Assembly: GCA_014549065.1 (NCBI GenBank) | Contig: JACDOX010000082.1 | Location: forward strand, 497,690-561,689 | DNA from: Cardinalis cardinalis | Taxonomy: Eukaryota; Chordata; Aves; Passeriformes; Cardinalidae | Direction of reading: 5' to 3' | Length of the DNA stretch: 64,000 bases | In this document: piece after piece, positions 13,484 through 23,775 of the stretch | Position numbering within the stretch: the first letter of the stretch is position 1 | Layout of the letters: every line of letters begins with the position of its first letter | Notes under the pieces: generated by a model | The model's database searches: none | What the model was told of the DNA's origin: nothing | Seen by the model: the letters and a program-made list of their open reading frames with translations, nothing else | Position numbers and translations under genes: made by a program

Positions 13484-15262
13484 AAACGTGAAGGCAGTGT
13501 TTCTGAGTGAACCTAAGCAGGATCTTTGAGACCAAGAGTCAGTGCTTCACAGATCTTTACAGAGCTAGAGGGAACCAGTTTCTTTGCTTTATATGACCTT
13601 CTGGACCTCACAGTCCAGACTCCCCTCCACACTGTGCCTGTGTCAGGTTTGTTTGATTGGTGTCTACTTCTACCCCACTTCATAAGTTACTTGATTTACA
13701 GTGATTTACAGAATATGAAGCTTCTTTGCTGTGCCATATGGACAGTGAAATTCATGGCATACTGTCAGTGAGTGTGATACAGCCTTTAATTGGGATTTTG
13801 AGCTTGAGATCCATCAGTATCTCTCATCTTTTGCATTTTATGGCTGGGNCCTTCACAGTCAACTTTGCTTTTTCTCTGTTTGGCTCTTTTGGGGCTAGTT
13901 GAGTCTTTTTTTGGAGGGTAAGAGGTGGTGGTGTGCGATGTATTCTTTTTTTAAATCTGAAAAGATCTTGTGGAAACTGCGGTGTCATGCAATATGGCCT
14001 CTTAAATCCGTTTATCACCTGGCAGGTACATTGTGATCAAGGAATGGAGACAAGCAGCTTGCAGTGGGCAAGCTGCCACCAACATTTGGGCTGAGAAGAA
14101 TCGTCTGTATGAGCCTCATGTTCAGCACAGGGGGTCAGACCTGTGCTTCCCAGGAGCCAACCAATCCCACAACAGTGTAGTAAATAAAGGTGGACATCTT
14201 AGCTAACGAATTAGCCATGGAGAAAATAAAGCACACAAATTACAGTCAACTGCTTATAATTGTGACCTTCCTAGAGAATGTCTGAGTCAGGATTAAAGAA
14301 TTATTGCAAAGGTGTTTGATGACACAATTTGGTTGCTGAATAAATTTCCAGTAATTGGTGGCAATCACTCCAGGCTTTGTCAGGCAAAAGGGAGACTTTT
14401 TTTGGGTGAAGCCCATGAAGGTCAGTGGAAAGACAAATGTCCAAAAGACAGATCAGTTTTCAACGGATGTGCTCTATGGTCTGCATGAAGGTTGACGTGA
14501 GGACATCATCCAAAACCTGAGCATGTCCAGAGCATCAGAGTAACTCTAAAGAGATAGGAATGAACTAAAAGGTTTTTTCTCCCAATTGTTGAGTTTCCAA
14601 AGATTATCGAGAAGTTACACAGAAATAGTTCATTAATTCTCAATCTCTTGTTTTTTTCCTTTTTCATGTCTGTGAATAACAAGATCATTTATGTTGCTGG
14701 TCAGGTGATTAAAGTTAATTGGCATTTATTAATAGGTCAATGTCTTTATTAATTTTAATGTGGTATAAACAATTCTAAAAAGTGGGTTTTTTTCCTTTTT
14801 CAAATGCTTGGTATAACCTCTGCACCATTCAGGGAATTCAAGGAAGCAGCTGACATTATGCTGGACATGCAATGTGAAAAAAAAGAATCTGACTAGGCAT
14901 TTTCTTCTTAAGTTAACATTCTGCTGAATTTCTTTTATTCTGTCTATTTTTGACCATTTTTACAAAAGCATGACAGCTGAATATCTTGAACCAGCTGAGA
15001 GCATTTGTGTTTAGACATGAAGTTAAAGATCAGAAGTTTTGATGTGCTATAGCTGTAAAGGAAATAGGTGCTAAATGCTGTCAAGCCTGCCCAGATTAGG
15101 CTCCTTCAGGTAGACAGCTAGCTGGAAATAGTAGCACATCTGTATGAGACAGTTCAGTGATTGCACTGAACAAAAAATATCTTTTGTCTTTGCTAATTTC
15201 CAGCTTACAAAATCAAAAAAAAACCAAACCCTCCCAAAATCCCATAAAAGCCAAAAAAACAG

Positions 15263-15283
15263 CAACAACAACAACAACAACAA
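15263..15283. repeat. (CAA)7 microsatellite
   Basis: Seven uninterrupted CAA units follow an A-rich tract. This is a simple repeat likely to vary in length. Confidence 0.95.
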
Positions 15284-17356
15284 TAAAAGTAGAGATGCCT
15301 CCATTACCATGTAATAAAATCTCTGTCAGTTGAAGCCATTTCCTTAATGTATTTGGAATGCTTGGTACATTCATGTCCCACTTGGCCCAATGGTCACTGA
15401 TTCTTCCTGAGACATTTTATTGGTCCATTGCTTCAAAATGCCTAAAATTCCTATACCTTCCATTTTAGCTGGGCTAAAATCAATTTGTACCATGTTTTGA
15501 CACTATGTTTGAACACCTGCCATCTAGTGACTATGTTGATGGGGTGGGAACATGGTTAGGCAAAAAGAAAGTCACAAGAGAAAGATTAAACATAGTTAAA
15601 ATTATTGTAAATATTCTGTGACATTAAGATTTCAGAGCTGTGAGGAGTCTANATTGGTGGATATTGTTTTATAAGTTGTGTTGATTTAACTCACTTTGTG
15701 ACCTGATTCTGAAGGAAATTTCTTAATTAATGTTCTACATATTTGACAATAAAGTTCAAAGGAATCAAGAAGTACTTAAAGTATAGAATTAAAAATAGCC
15801 CAATTTCTGAAATATCTGATACTGGTTGAATATACATCTTCTATCTGCGTTTAATTAAATTTCTTTTTAAAAATATCGCCTCGTTTCAAGAATTAGGTCN
15901 GTTACTACAAATACCTTGGCTCATTTAAACAGTTCTGAATATTACCATTATGAAAACTGACTTATACAATATTAATAATTTCACCTATTTTTGGTTTTCA
16001 GGGAAATAAAAAATTCCTTATGCTTCTAAAACAGTGATAATAAAATAAAACACCTTATTTGTGGAGTCAAGTCAGCCAGAAACTTGCAGTTGCCTGTAAC
16101 AGTAAGGTAGAAAGGTGGTCATTGACTTTAGGATGATCTCCATCAGGCTGTTGTGCATCCCCTTCTGTGAAAACAGTTTCCTATGGCTCTCAGGAGCATT
16201 TAAATAGACCAAAATTAGTTGTGCTTTTTTAAAAAGAAAGTACTCAGCCTTTGCATTACACAGTCAAATAATTCTGCTGAAACCAATGAGACTCTCTGAG
16301 GGTTTTAGCTTGCTGCAGCTGAAAATTGGTTCTGAGTCTGCAGTATTAGAGACTCAGGCATCATAGGCACTGAGTGAAAGCTAAAGTTGTAAGTGTGGAA
16401 ATCATACACCAAAGGGCACTTTGGACATTTCCCCTTGATGCTCCACACTGGAAGTGCACACCTCCCTCCTCCAATTATGGGGAGAACTGAGCTACCAGCT
16501 CTTGGGTTTAATACCTAAACATACTTAATGCCAACAGTGTTAATAAACTTCCACTTCTAGTGCAACCCTCTAGTCTTTTCCGTGTTTTCCTAGGAGAAGG
16601 AAGGCATGCAGCTGGGAGAAGCACACCTTTCTGAAAAGGCGCAGGAACTGTGTGGGTCTCCAGTTGGGAGAAGTGGCACAGTGATGCTCCCATTGACTGC
16701 TCCAGCCATCTGGCCTGCCTGTGAAAGGGGTTTGTCTCCCCAGACATGCAGAAGCAGTTGGCACAAGACTGACTTCAGGTCAGGCTTCTGAGCTTAGGAT
16801 ACAAATACAGCTGCCACAGACTTAAAATGCTGGTGGACTGAAAGGTGCAGACGGTTAAGGCAACAGTCAGGCAGGGGTCATTCAGTCCAGGCAGGGCCAC
16901 ATGCTGTTGGATCAAAACAAGTAAGGTAAACACTGAAACCCCTCATGTAATTTTTCCAAGGCATCAGTGAAGACCACAGAAATCTGAAAAGTAAAATACT
17001 GGTTGGCAGCTGCTAGACATGAAAGTGAGACACAGTTTAGGATGATGTAGCACACTCCTGAAATTGTCACTGCTCATGTTTTGACAGCATTACAAAGGAA
17101 ATAATTTTCCCAGTTTTGAAATATGCATTTGAACGTCTGTTCCATTAAACACACATCAGTATGTTGCCACCTGTTCCAGTCATGCTTGAAAATGAATGGT
17201 ATGCAGAGATAATACACCTGCCTGGCCTTGTAAATGTTCTGCAGGGAAAAATCAAAATTAGTAAGTCAAATTTGGATGGATAGTCCTGTTACAGTCAACG
17301 TTAAATCCAGTGCCCTTAATTACTTTGTTGCCTGAATTGAAACCCCTTCAAATAAT

Positions 17357-17372
17357 GGGGGGGGGGGGGGGG
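17357..17372. repeat. Poly-G run of 16
   Basis: Sixteen consecutive G bases interrupt AT-rich sequence. The length may be inexact because homopolymers of this size are poorly sequenced. Confidence 0.9.
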
Positions 17373-19477
17373 AATAAAGCTTCTTGACAGTTAAGAGCCA
17401 AGGGATATAATTTTGTTGCAAGGCCCATCAGTTACCCAGAGATGACAGCAAATCCCCATGCAGATCAATCAGAGAGGTGATATAAAATGGAGGCAAATGT
17501 TGGTACACGCACTATTCAAAGATATTAAAGCTAATGTTGACATGGCTAAAGATAAAGCAAGCAGAAGTGCTATTGAGATGCCACTGAAATCAGTACAAAT
17601 CTTCAATTTACACAGGAATATGATGTAGTTATTAAAAAAATAGGAAAGAAAAGATACCAATTAAGGACAAAAAAGGGGTTAACTTAAAGCATATACTAAT
17701 GCTTTTGACGTATCTGCTAAAGTATTTTAAAAAACAGCTTATTTGTTGCCTGAAAACTGGGACTCTTAAAATAGCTTGCAAAAACCTTTGTCTGATGGAA
17801 CCTCACTCTTGCATCCATGCAGAGCAGATGCAGGCTTATGGTGTGCTTTAAACCTCAGGGTAGAAATTTCTGCCTGGGAAGTTTTCCTGCATAAATATGT
17901 AAGACATTGAAGCTGTGGGTATCTCTGCTAGAATGACTGTGAAGTGCTGTAAATCAGCAAGAGATGAGAGGATAATATGCACCTCATGCACTCATTTCTG
18001 CCTGTTGGGCTCTTACATGGTGTTTACTTGTGAAGAATCACTGCCAAATGAGTCTGCACCAAACAGGCTCTTGGACAGTTGTCCCACCATGGCATTTCAT
18101 TACCCATCATNTTTAAGGAGGGATGAGGACTCACTGTGCAGTTTACCAAGCTTGCATGTGGCTTTTCTAGGTAGGAGCTGTGTGAAACTCAGAAACACTT
18201 CTTTCTTCTCCGATTTTTTTTCTTTTGAGAAACAAAGGTTTCCAGCCCTGCAGCCAGCAAGGCAGTGGACTGCTTGTAAATCTCTAATAAACTTGCAGTT
18301 GCAAAGGCTACCTGTCTGTCACAAATTAGGTGCACACTATGTGGCAGGTAGCTCAAATACTGTATATGTTACATTTACATATGTATATGTATATGTGTCT
18401 CCCATGCAAGTAAATCAAGACTGGGCAGAAAGTCAGGTTTTATAACTGGTTAATATTCCTTTTGCAAGCTTCTCCCCTGATCAAGCTGTCACTGGACTGC
18501 AAGAGGCCAACTTCACTCTCTAGACATTTCAGCTAGGAGCCTCACTGATCTGACCAGAAACTGGCTGTGAGCCACGTCACTGAAACCCAGCTACTGCTGC
18601 AACTTTGTCTGAATTCAAGAATCACCAGTTCTGGATTCAGTGAATTATTGCTCACCANTTAGGATGTTAAACATAGTGTCACAGACAAATACCAAGATAA
18701 TTACACAGGGAGGCTCTCATACTATATAACTTAGGAGCTAATTTAGGCTCCCAAGTCACTTACAGAGTCTGCAAAGAAACATTGATTCCCTCAGAGGAGA
18801 ATTCAAAGCTTCAAAATTAAATATCTATGAGAATTTAAAATGATGTGAGTGTAGCAACACTCCTCCATGCTTTGTAATTCCTCTTGTACTTTAACTGCTC
18901 ATGAAATTTCTCACAACCTCCTTGTAAAAAGCTGTTGTGTGATCTTGCAGAAGGCTGACAGACCTCCCTTGAACCCCACAGTACAGTACAGTAGAGAAGG
19001 CTGCTTGTGCCTGGTGCCCCAATGGTNATCCATTGGTAGCAGGGTAACTCTACTATTACATACAGTTCCACATTGATTCCTGACGTTCCCAACTGAAATT
19101 ATGGTATTGGCTTTATATAAAATGCCACTGACATCAAGTTCTTGAATTGTCCCATAATTCTGAAATGTCTAACACATTATTAATATCCTTTTCATTCCAG
19201 GCTCTGGTTTGTGAGGTTGCTATACATGATGTGTGTATCATGCATCACTCACTCACTATATTGTCCTATGAGTTTACACTGCAGCAAGGCTTGACACGCA
19301 TGATAAATTAAAAACATTCAGCAGTGTTAATCCCTGCATTGTACTCAGTTCTTAAAGGGCCTGATCAGCTTGATGCTTTTCTGACAGATGCCAATGACAG
19401 AATGTTCAGTTAAGNGTGATGTGTTGAGATAGGCTTTCTGTCATATAAATAATCACCATAAATACATGTAATGAGTA

Positions 19478-19880
19478 GAATNATAGAAAAGAGAGCTGGA
19501 AAGAACCTTAAAATGTCTTCCAGAGCAGGCCAGATACCCTGATGGATATTTCTCTAACCTCTTCTTTAAGAACCCTGCAGATGGACCTTCCCCAAGTGGA
19601 CTATTCACTGTCTTTACTGCCCTTAATTGAATCAATGTGCTACCTAATATCTTGCCAGAATCTTGTTTTGCTGCAGATAAGGTCTGCTGGTTTCTGTCTT
19701 ATTCATCATGGATGCAGAAAACATAAGCCTCCCTTTTTTGCAGCGAGCTTTTCTGTATTTGAAAACCATTGTTATATCTCCGCTTCATTTTCTCTTCCAT
19801 AGATTGCACAGTACCAATTAGTTCAATCTTTCTTTGTAGCTTGTGTTTTCTAGTTCTCTGATCATTCTCACACTGCATAA
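19478..19880 (-). mobile_element. Old CR1-type LINE fragment, minus strand
   Basis: Reading the plus strand gives the reverse complement of an old CR1. The start AATNATAGAAAAGAGAGCTGGAAAGAACCTT resembles the inverted CR1 3' tip followed by its GGAAGGGACCTTAA-like block. Further on, GAAAACCATTGTTATATCTCC, the CTCTTCCATAG block and TCTAGTTCTCTGATCATTCT match the order of blocks seen in inverted CR1 copies. Divergence is high, so the edges are approximate and the subfamily cannot be named. A repeat-library comparison would settle the boundaries. Confidence 0.6.
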
Positions 19881-20429
19881 TAAGAGCTTTGTGAAGGAAA
19901 AAAAGGAATCAGAATTGCTTTACTTATTATTACTTCAATTAATTATTCAATCACAATTCATTTTATTTGGGTTATTTCTAGTCTAACTTTACTTTTGATG
20001 TTTAATATCATGTACACAGATATATCCCTATGGATTTTGCTTCTGGGTTATGTTGGCTCACNATCTTTGTGAGTTGCATGTCAGGAAACAACAGAAGTCT
20101 ACAAGCCAAACAGACATGCTCTCAGGGCTGAGAAATATAGACATCCTCTCTTTCTTGCTATGTGGTAGCGAACGCTCCCNTGATAAGAGCAGATGCTTGT
20201 CTGAAATTGTGTATCTGCTACCAACATACAAGTTCGCTGCAGAAGTGTGAACAGCTTCAGTCTGGCTGTCCTTCCTCATCCTGTTGGGCACAGCCTCAAT
20301 CTCTGAGGCTTCTGCAGCTTCTGTTGCACATACCTGACAGCCTGGTTACCCCTCTGGTCCCTGCTTTTTCCCACAGACCTGTGGCTGACCACCAAGGACT
20401 CAGTGACTGCAGCATAATGAGTGGGGGAG

Positions 20430-20470
20430 CTGAATTCAGATTACACTGTTTTAGTGTAATCTGAATTCAG
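20430..20470. repeat. Perfect 18-bp inverted repeat (hairpin)
   Basis: CTGAATTCAGATTACACT at 20430-20447 and its exact reverse complement at 20453-20470 flank a 5-nt GTTTT loop. The outer ten bases of each arm (CTGAATTCAG) are themselves palindromic, so alternative foldings exist. No mismatch is present, which implies a recent origin or constraint. Confidence 0.97.
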
Positions 20471-20565
20471 ATTAAGCTGTCCTTAGTAACAGCCTTCCTT
20501 GTCTAACAAAGCTGCCATCTAAATAGGCTTCCTCTGGACAAGGGTTGAAGGAGGGAGTTTCTGTA

Positions 20566-20596
20566 CTGCATATCATGTAATGCCCATGATATGCAG
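20566..20596. repeat. Perfect 12-bp inverted repeat
   Basis: CTGCATATCATG at 20566-20577 and its exact reverse complement CATGATATGCAG at 20585-20596 flank a 7-nt loop. It lies about 100 bases downstream of the larger hairpin and about 250 bases upstream of the solo LTR. Confidence 0.95.
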
Positions 20597-20845
20597 GTCC
20601 ATGCTGAACAACATTTCTGAAGTGTTTCTGTACATTCTGTTTCTGACCTAGCAGAAGTTTTCTTTAAATGGAAGCTTTAAGTGACACTCTTAACACAGTT
20701 TGCCAAATCAAAATACAATGGTAGTCCCAAGGAGCTGTTACCAGAAAGAAGCTTCAGTTCTTGACTCTTCCAGTTGAGTAGCATATAAAAATAAAGCTAC
20801 TGAAGTCCCATAGAACAGGGAAATAATATTATTCTGATATATCAA

Positions 20846-21953
20846 TGTGATGGTTTGAGAAGAAGTAGGTTTTCTGGGATGCAGTGGTCAAACCAATGGG
20901 TGCTCAGATTTTAATTTTGGCACCTAGTGTGGCCACTGGGACATTGGATACACCTCTGAGAACACAGGGGTTAAAAAAGCAGGGCACTCCCCTGGGAAGC
21001 TCTCTTGGGTTTTCCGGCACCGGGAGCCATCGGGCAGTTCCCCCCACCCGGAAGACAGAGAGAGAGAGAGGGAGAGAGGGACGGTGCCTGGGACTGTTAC
21101 CTTGAAATTTGATATGATGTGCTGCCAGCACAGCCGGGCTTGTGGAGTGGGGATGGGGAGGGTGCACCGAGAAGGAGTCTGGCCGCTTGTAGGAGCTTTT
21201 AACCCTTTTTTGGACAATGAAAACTTTGCAGAGCATTGGCCTTTCCTGGAGGGGAGATGGAGTGGAGGATGAAGAAGGAAACGGGCAAGTGATGAAGGTC
21301 TGGGCAAGTGAGAGAGATGTTGGAAGAATGGAGAAGAGCCGTAGTGGGAAGAGATGATGGAGTGGCTTATGCTGGACTCTTTTTGCATAGCCATGGACAG
21401 AACCATGTTTACTTGTGATACAGAGACTGCGTTCTAGGGGGAGGCAATGCCTCAGGACCAGGAGGTTCAGTGTGGGTACCTCTCGGCCCCAGGGGGTGAA
21501 AAAATACGGGGGGGACAGATGTCGCAAAGTTGAGACTGTGCCCTTTTTGGAATGGGACAAAGCATCCTTAAAGACAACCCTAGAAGCAGCTCTGGTCCAT
21601 GTTCAGTGGTGAGAGCACTGGATATGAAAGGAAGAGGTCACCATAGCANAAGAGGGATTCCTCTCCTCTTGATGAACTGAGGATTGATTGATTGAAGGGT
21701 GGTGCCGGACNGAGAGTTGGTGATTTGAGAGATGTATTGTATTGGAATTTGGTGGGGGGAGGAGGAAATGTACTTGTAAGGTTTTCATTTTCCTTGTGTG
21801 TTTTTTTTTTTACTTGTAGTTTAGTTAATAAAGTTTTCTCTATTTCTAAGTGGGAGCCTGCTTTACTTATTCCTGGTCACACCTCACAGCAGATACCAGG
21901 GAGAGTGTATTCTCATGGGGGCACTGGCATTGTGCCAGCGTCAAACCATGACA
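20846..21953 (+). mobile_element. Solo LTR of an avian endogenous retrovirus (ERVL-like)
   Basis: The element starts TGTGATGGTTTG and ends CAAACCATGACA, which form terminal inverted repeats matching at 11 of 12 positions and give the usual TG...CA ends. Flanking bases ATCAA (20841-20845) and ATCAT (21954-21958) fit a 5-bp target duplication with one change. The body is about 1.1 kb, GC-richer than its surroundings, with an (AG)n tract at 21054-21079 and an AATAAA polyadenylation signal at 21827-21832 after a T-run. No primer binding site or internal region follows, so it is a recombined single LTR. The 5-bp duplication and the length suggest class III (ERVL), and the ends resemble long passerine LTRs as I remember them. 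The exact family cannot be named without a library search. Open frames inside it are not genes. Confidence 0.85.
21827..21832 (+). terminator. LTR polyadenylation signal AATAAA
   Basis: The canonical hexamer lies about 120 bases before the 3' end of the solo LTR, directly after a T-rich tract. This is a plausible place for the retroviral poly(A) signal and supports plus-strand orientation of the LTR. Confidence 0.7.
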
Positions 21954-21958
21954 ATCAT

Positions 21959-22367
21959 ATATGATCCATGTGTAAAGACTTAGTGCAGTGCTTCCACTGA
22001 TAGGTTTCAGGGAAAATACTCAGTCTGCAATGAAGGCAAGAAGAAACTTTGAATGATGTCTAACTAAACCAACAGACCTAAGTAACGGAAATAATGATTC
22101 TCATTAGCCTGAGTGCTATATAGAGGGATTTCAGACAATCAAAGAGTTATTCAAATTGAAAAAATAAAAAACTTTCCATACAACCCATTCCCTTAAGAGG
22201 TNCTTTCTTCATTCTTACTCAAATTCTGTAAAGAAGAAAGAAACAGAAGATCAAAGCAGCTAGAAAGCTGTGCAATTGAGGAGAGAAAGGAGAGGAACAA
22301 AACCAGAGGGAAAGAGACGTGGAACAAAAGAAACTCGCACAGAGAAAGGAGAACAAAGAATATCCAC
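21959..22367. other. Non-coding stretch, purine-rich before the telomeric array
   Basis: There is no gene here. From about 22225 the plus strand is markedly A/G-rich, with GAGAGAAAGG- and GAACAAA-type words, up to the telomeric repeat. The 11-mer GGAGAGAAAGG occurs at 22280-22290 and again just after the array at 22591-22601. Confidence 0.7.
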
Positions 22368-22577
22368 TCCTAACCCTAACCCTAATGTAACCCTAACCCT
22401 AACCCCAACCCTAACCTAACCCTAATGTAACCCTAAACATAACATAAACCTAACCCTAACCCTAATCCTAATGTAACCCTAACCCTAACCCTAATGTAAC
22501 CCTAACCCTAACCCTAAGCTAACCCTAACCCTAACCCTAACCCTAACCCTACACCTAACCTAACCCTTACCCTAACC
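22368..22577. repeat. Interstitial telomeric repeat (CCCTAA)n, about 210 bp
   Basis: The plus strand carries degenerate CCCTAA units, which is the C-rich strand of the vertebrate TTAGGG telomere repeat. Unique sequence lies on both sides, so it is an internal array and not a chromosome end. A longer variant, CCTAATGTAA followed by CCCTAA, recurs at 22381, 22421, 22467 and 22490. Other imperfect units include ACCCCAACC, a CATAACATAAACC patch near 22437-22450, and ACACC near the end. Interstitial arrays are known to arise by chromosome fusion or by telomerase-associated repair of breaks. The single orientation and short length favour repair. Confidence 0.97.
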
Positions 22578-23635
22578 AAATCCAAAAAAAGGAGAGAAAG
22601 GCTGGCTTCAAAAGGGGTTTTCAGCCCCAGAAAGCAGCAAGCAGCCAGGCACTGCACGTGGTATCACCAACAAATCCAGTCTGCAGAGAGAGATTCTCTT
22701 GCAGGACATGCTACTGGTGTAGGGGTTAGGAGAGAAAGTGTGATTTTTACAAAACTTCAGAGGGATTCTTTGAGCATGAAGATTCAAGCTGTTTTCCAGT
22801 TGCTGAATGAAGCTCAGCGATCTGTTTCACCTTTTGTGCTACTCTTTTTTGAGTGACCTGTTATTTGTGGACTCCTGCTTCAGTGAGCTATAATAATTAA
22901 AATAGATTGATTTTTTAATTAAAGGTATAATGAATTTGGATTTTAGTCACAGAGAAAAATGTTCTATGTAGAAAGTGGATATTTTTATATTAGAATATAA
23001 TGCCTCAGTTGGAACACCCTTTTGAGGGAGACACAACTAAAGAAATGGGATATGATAAAAATTTTGTGGACTGTTCTAGTCTCCTTTTTTGCCCATAAAA
23101 TAAATTATGCATTAACATCTTTGGTTTCCCTGGATTGTCCAACTCCTAATATCCCCCAAAGGATGCTCAACATCCTAATGCACCCAAGTGTGATGTCACA
23201 TATGTGAATCACTGTCACCAGAATCAATTATTCATAATCTGTCACACACATGCTTTCTTTTGTTACTTTTGGCCTTGCCCCTGCACAGGCACTCTTTTGA
23301 GGCCTAACCATTTCCTGTTTGGAAAGAGGCTGCCTTTGGCATGCACTGGCAGGAGCCTGGGGACCCAGCACCCAGTGTCACCAGGAGGGGAGCAGGGCAA
23401 CAGGAGTAGCACACGACAAACCCACTGCATCCCTCCAGCCCTTACCAGGTTCCACCCCAGTGCATCTGCTCTCCAATGCTGATCCATCTGTGAGCAAAAA
23501 CACAGAGCAAACATGGTCTGTGGAGGAGGAGATTTCATTTTCCCAGAGGCATTCATCCCTTTGAATGTTCCCCATTTCCAAGCTCAGTTCTTCAGAACTG
23601 TTCACAGTTGCTCTGTGAGCTGCAGAAGGAGTAAA
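22578..23635. other. Non-coding stretch, no gene recognised
   Basis: The sequence is AT-rich apart from a GC-richer patch near 23300-23480, with no supported exon or repeat. The open frames near 23.2-23.7 kb run into the CR1 tail and lack any recognisable domain. Confidence 0.6.
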
Positions 23636-23775
23636 GCCCACGGACAAGGCCGGGTTGGATGGGGCTCTGAGCAACCTAGCCTAGTGGAAATATCCCTGCC
23701 CACTGCAGGGGGGCTGGAACTGAGTGATCTTTAGGGTCCCTACCAACCCAAACCATTCCATGACTGTATGACTTT
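23636..23775 (+). mobile_element. CR1 LINE 3' tip, plus strand
   Basis: AGGCCGGGTTGGATGGGGCT, CTGAGCAACCTAGCCTAGTGG, CCCTGCCCACTGCAGGGGGGC, GATCTTTAGGGTCCCTACCAA and CCCAAACCATTCCATGACTG appear in this order, which is the classic avian CR1 3' end. The copy is heavily 5'-truncated and better preserved than the one at 9.3 kb. Confidence 0.93.

Larger units (their letters stand above)
10061..19477. other. Non-coding stretch, no gene recognised
   Basis: The stretch is AT-rich sequence with dense stops. It holds a 17-bp tandem duplication at 13446-13479, a (CAA)7 run at 15263-15283, a 16-G run at 17357-17372 and TATG-rich simple sequence near 18360-18395. The longest plus-strand open frame (17915-18445, 176 codons, one ambiguous codon) has no recognisable domain, ends in sequence translated from the TATG-rich tract, and is best taken as chance. 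The segment around 12960-13250 has the balanced composition typical of conserved non-coding elements, but conservation cannot be seen from one sequence. Confidence 0.65.

Noticed and set aside
17915..18445. Plus-strand open frame of 176 codons
   Set aside because: No domain, signal peptide or splice context was recognised. The C-terminal part translates TATG-rich simple sequence, and one codon is ambiguous.
20904..21560. Minus-strand open frame of 218 codons
   Set aside because: It lies wholly inside the solo LTR on the antisense strand. GC-rich LTR sequence stays open by chance.
22368..22577. Telomeric repeat as a true chromosome end
   Set aside because: Unique sequence, including a CR1 and a solo LTR, continues on both sides, so the array is internal.
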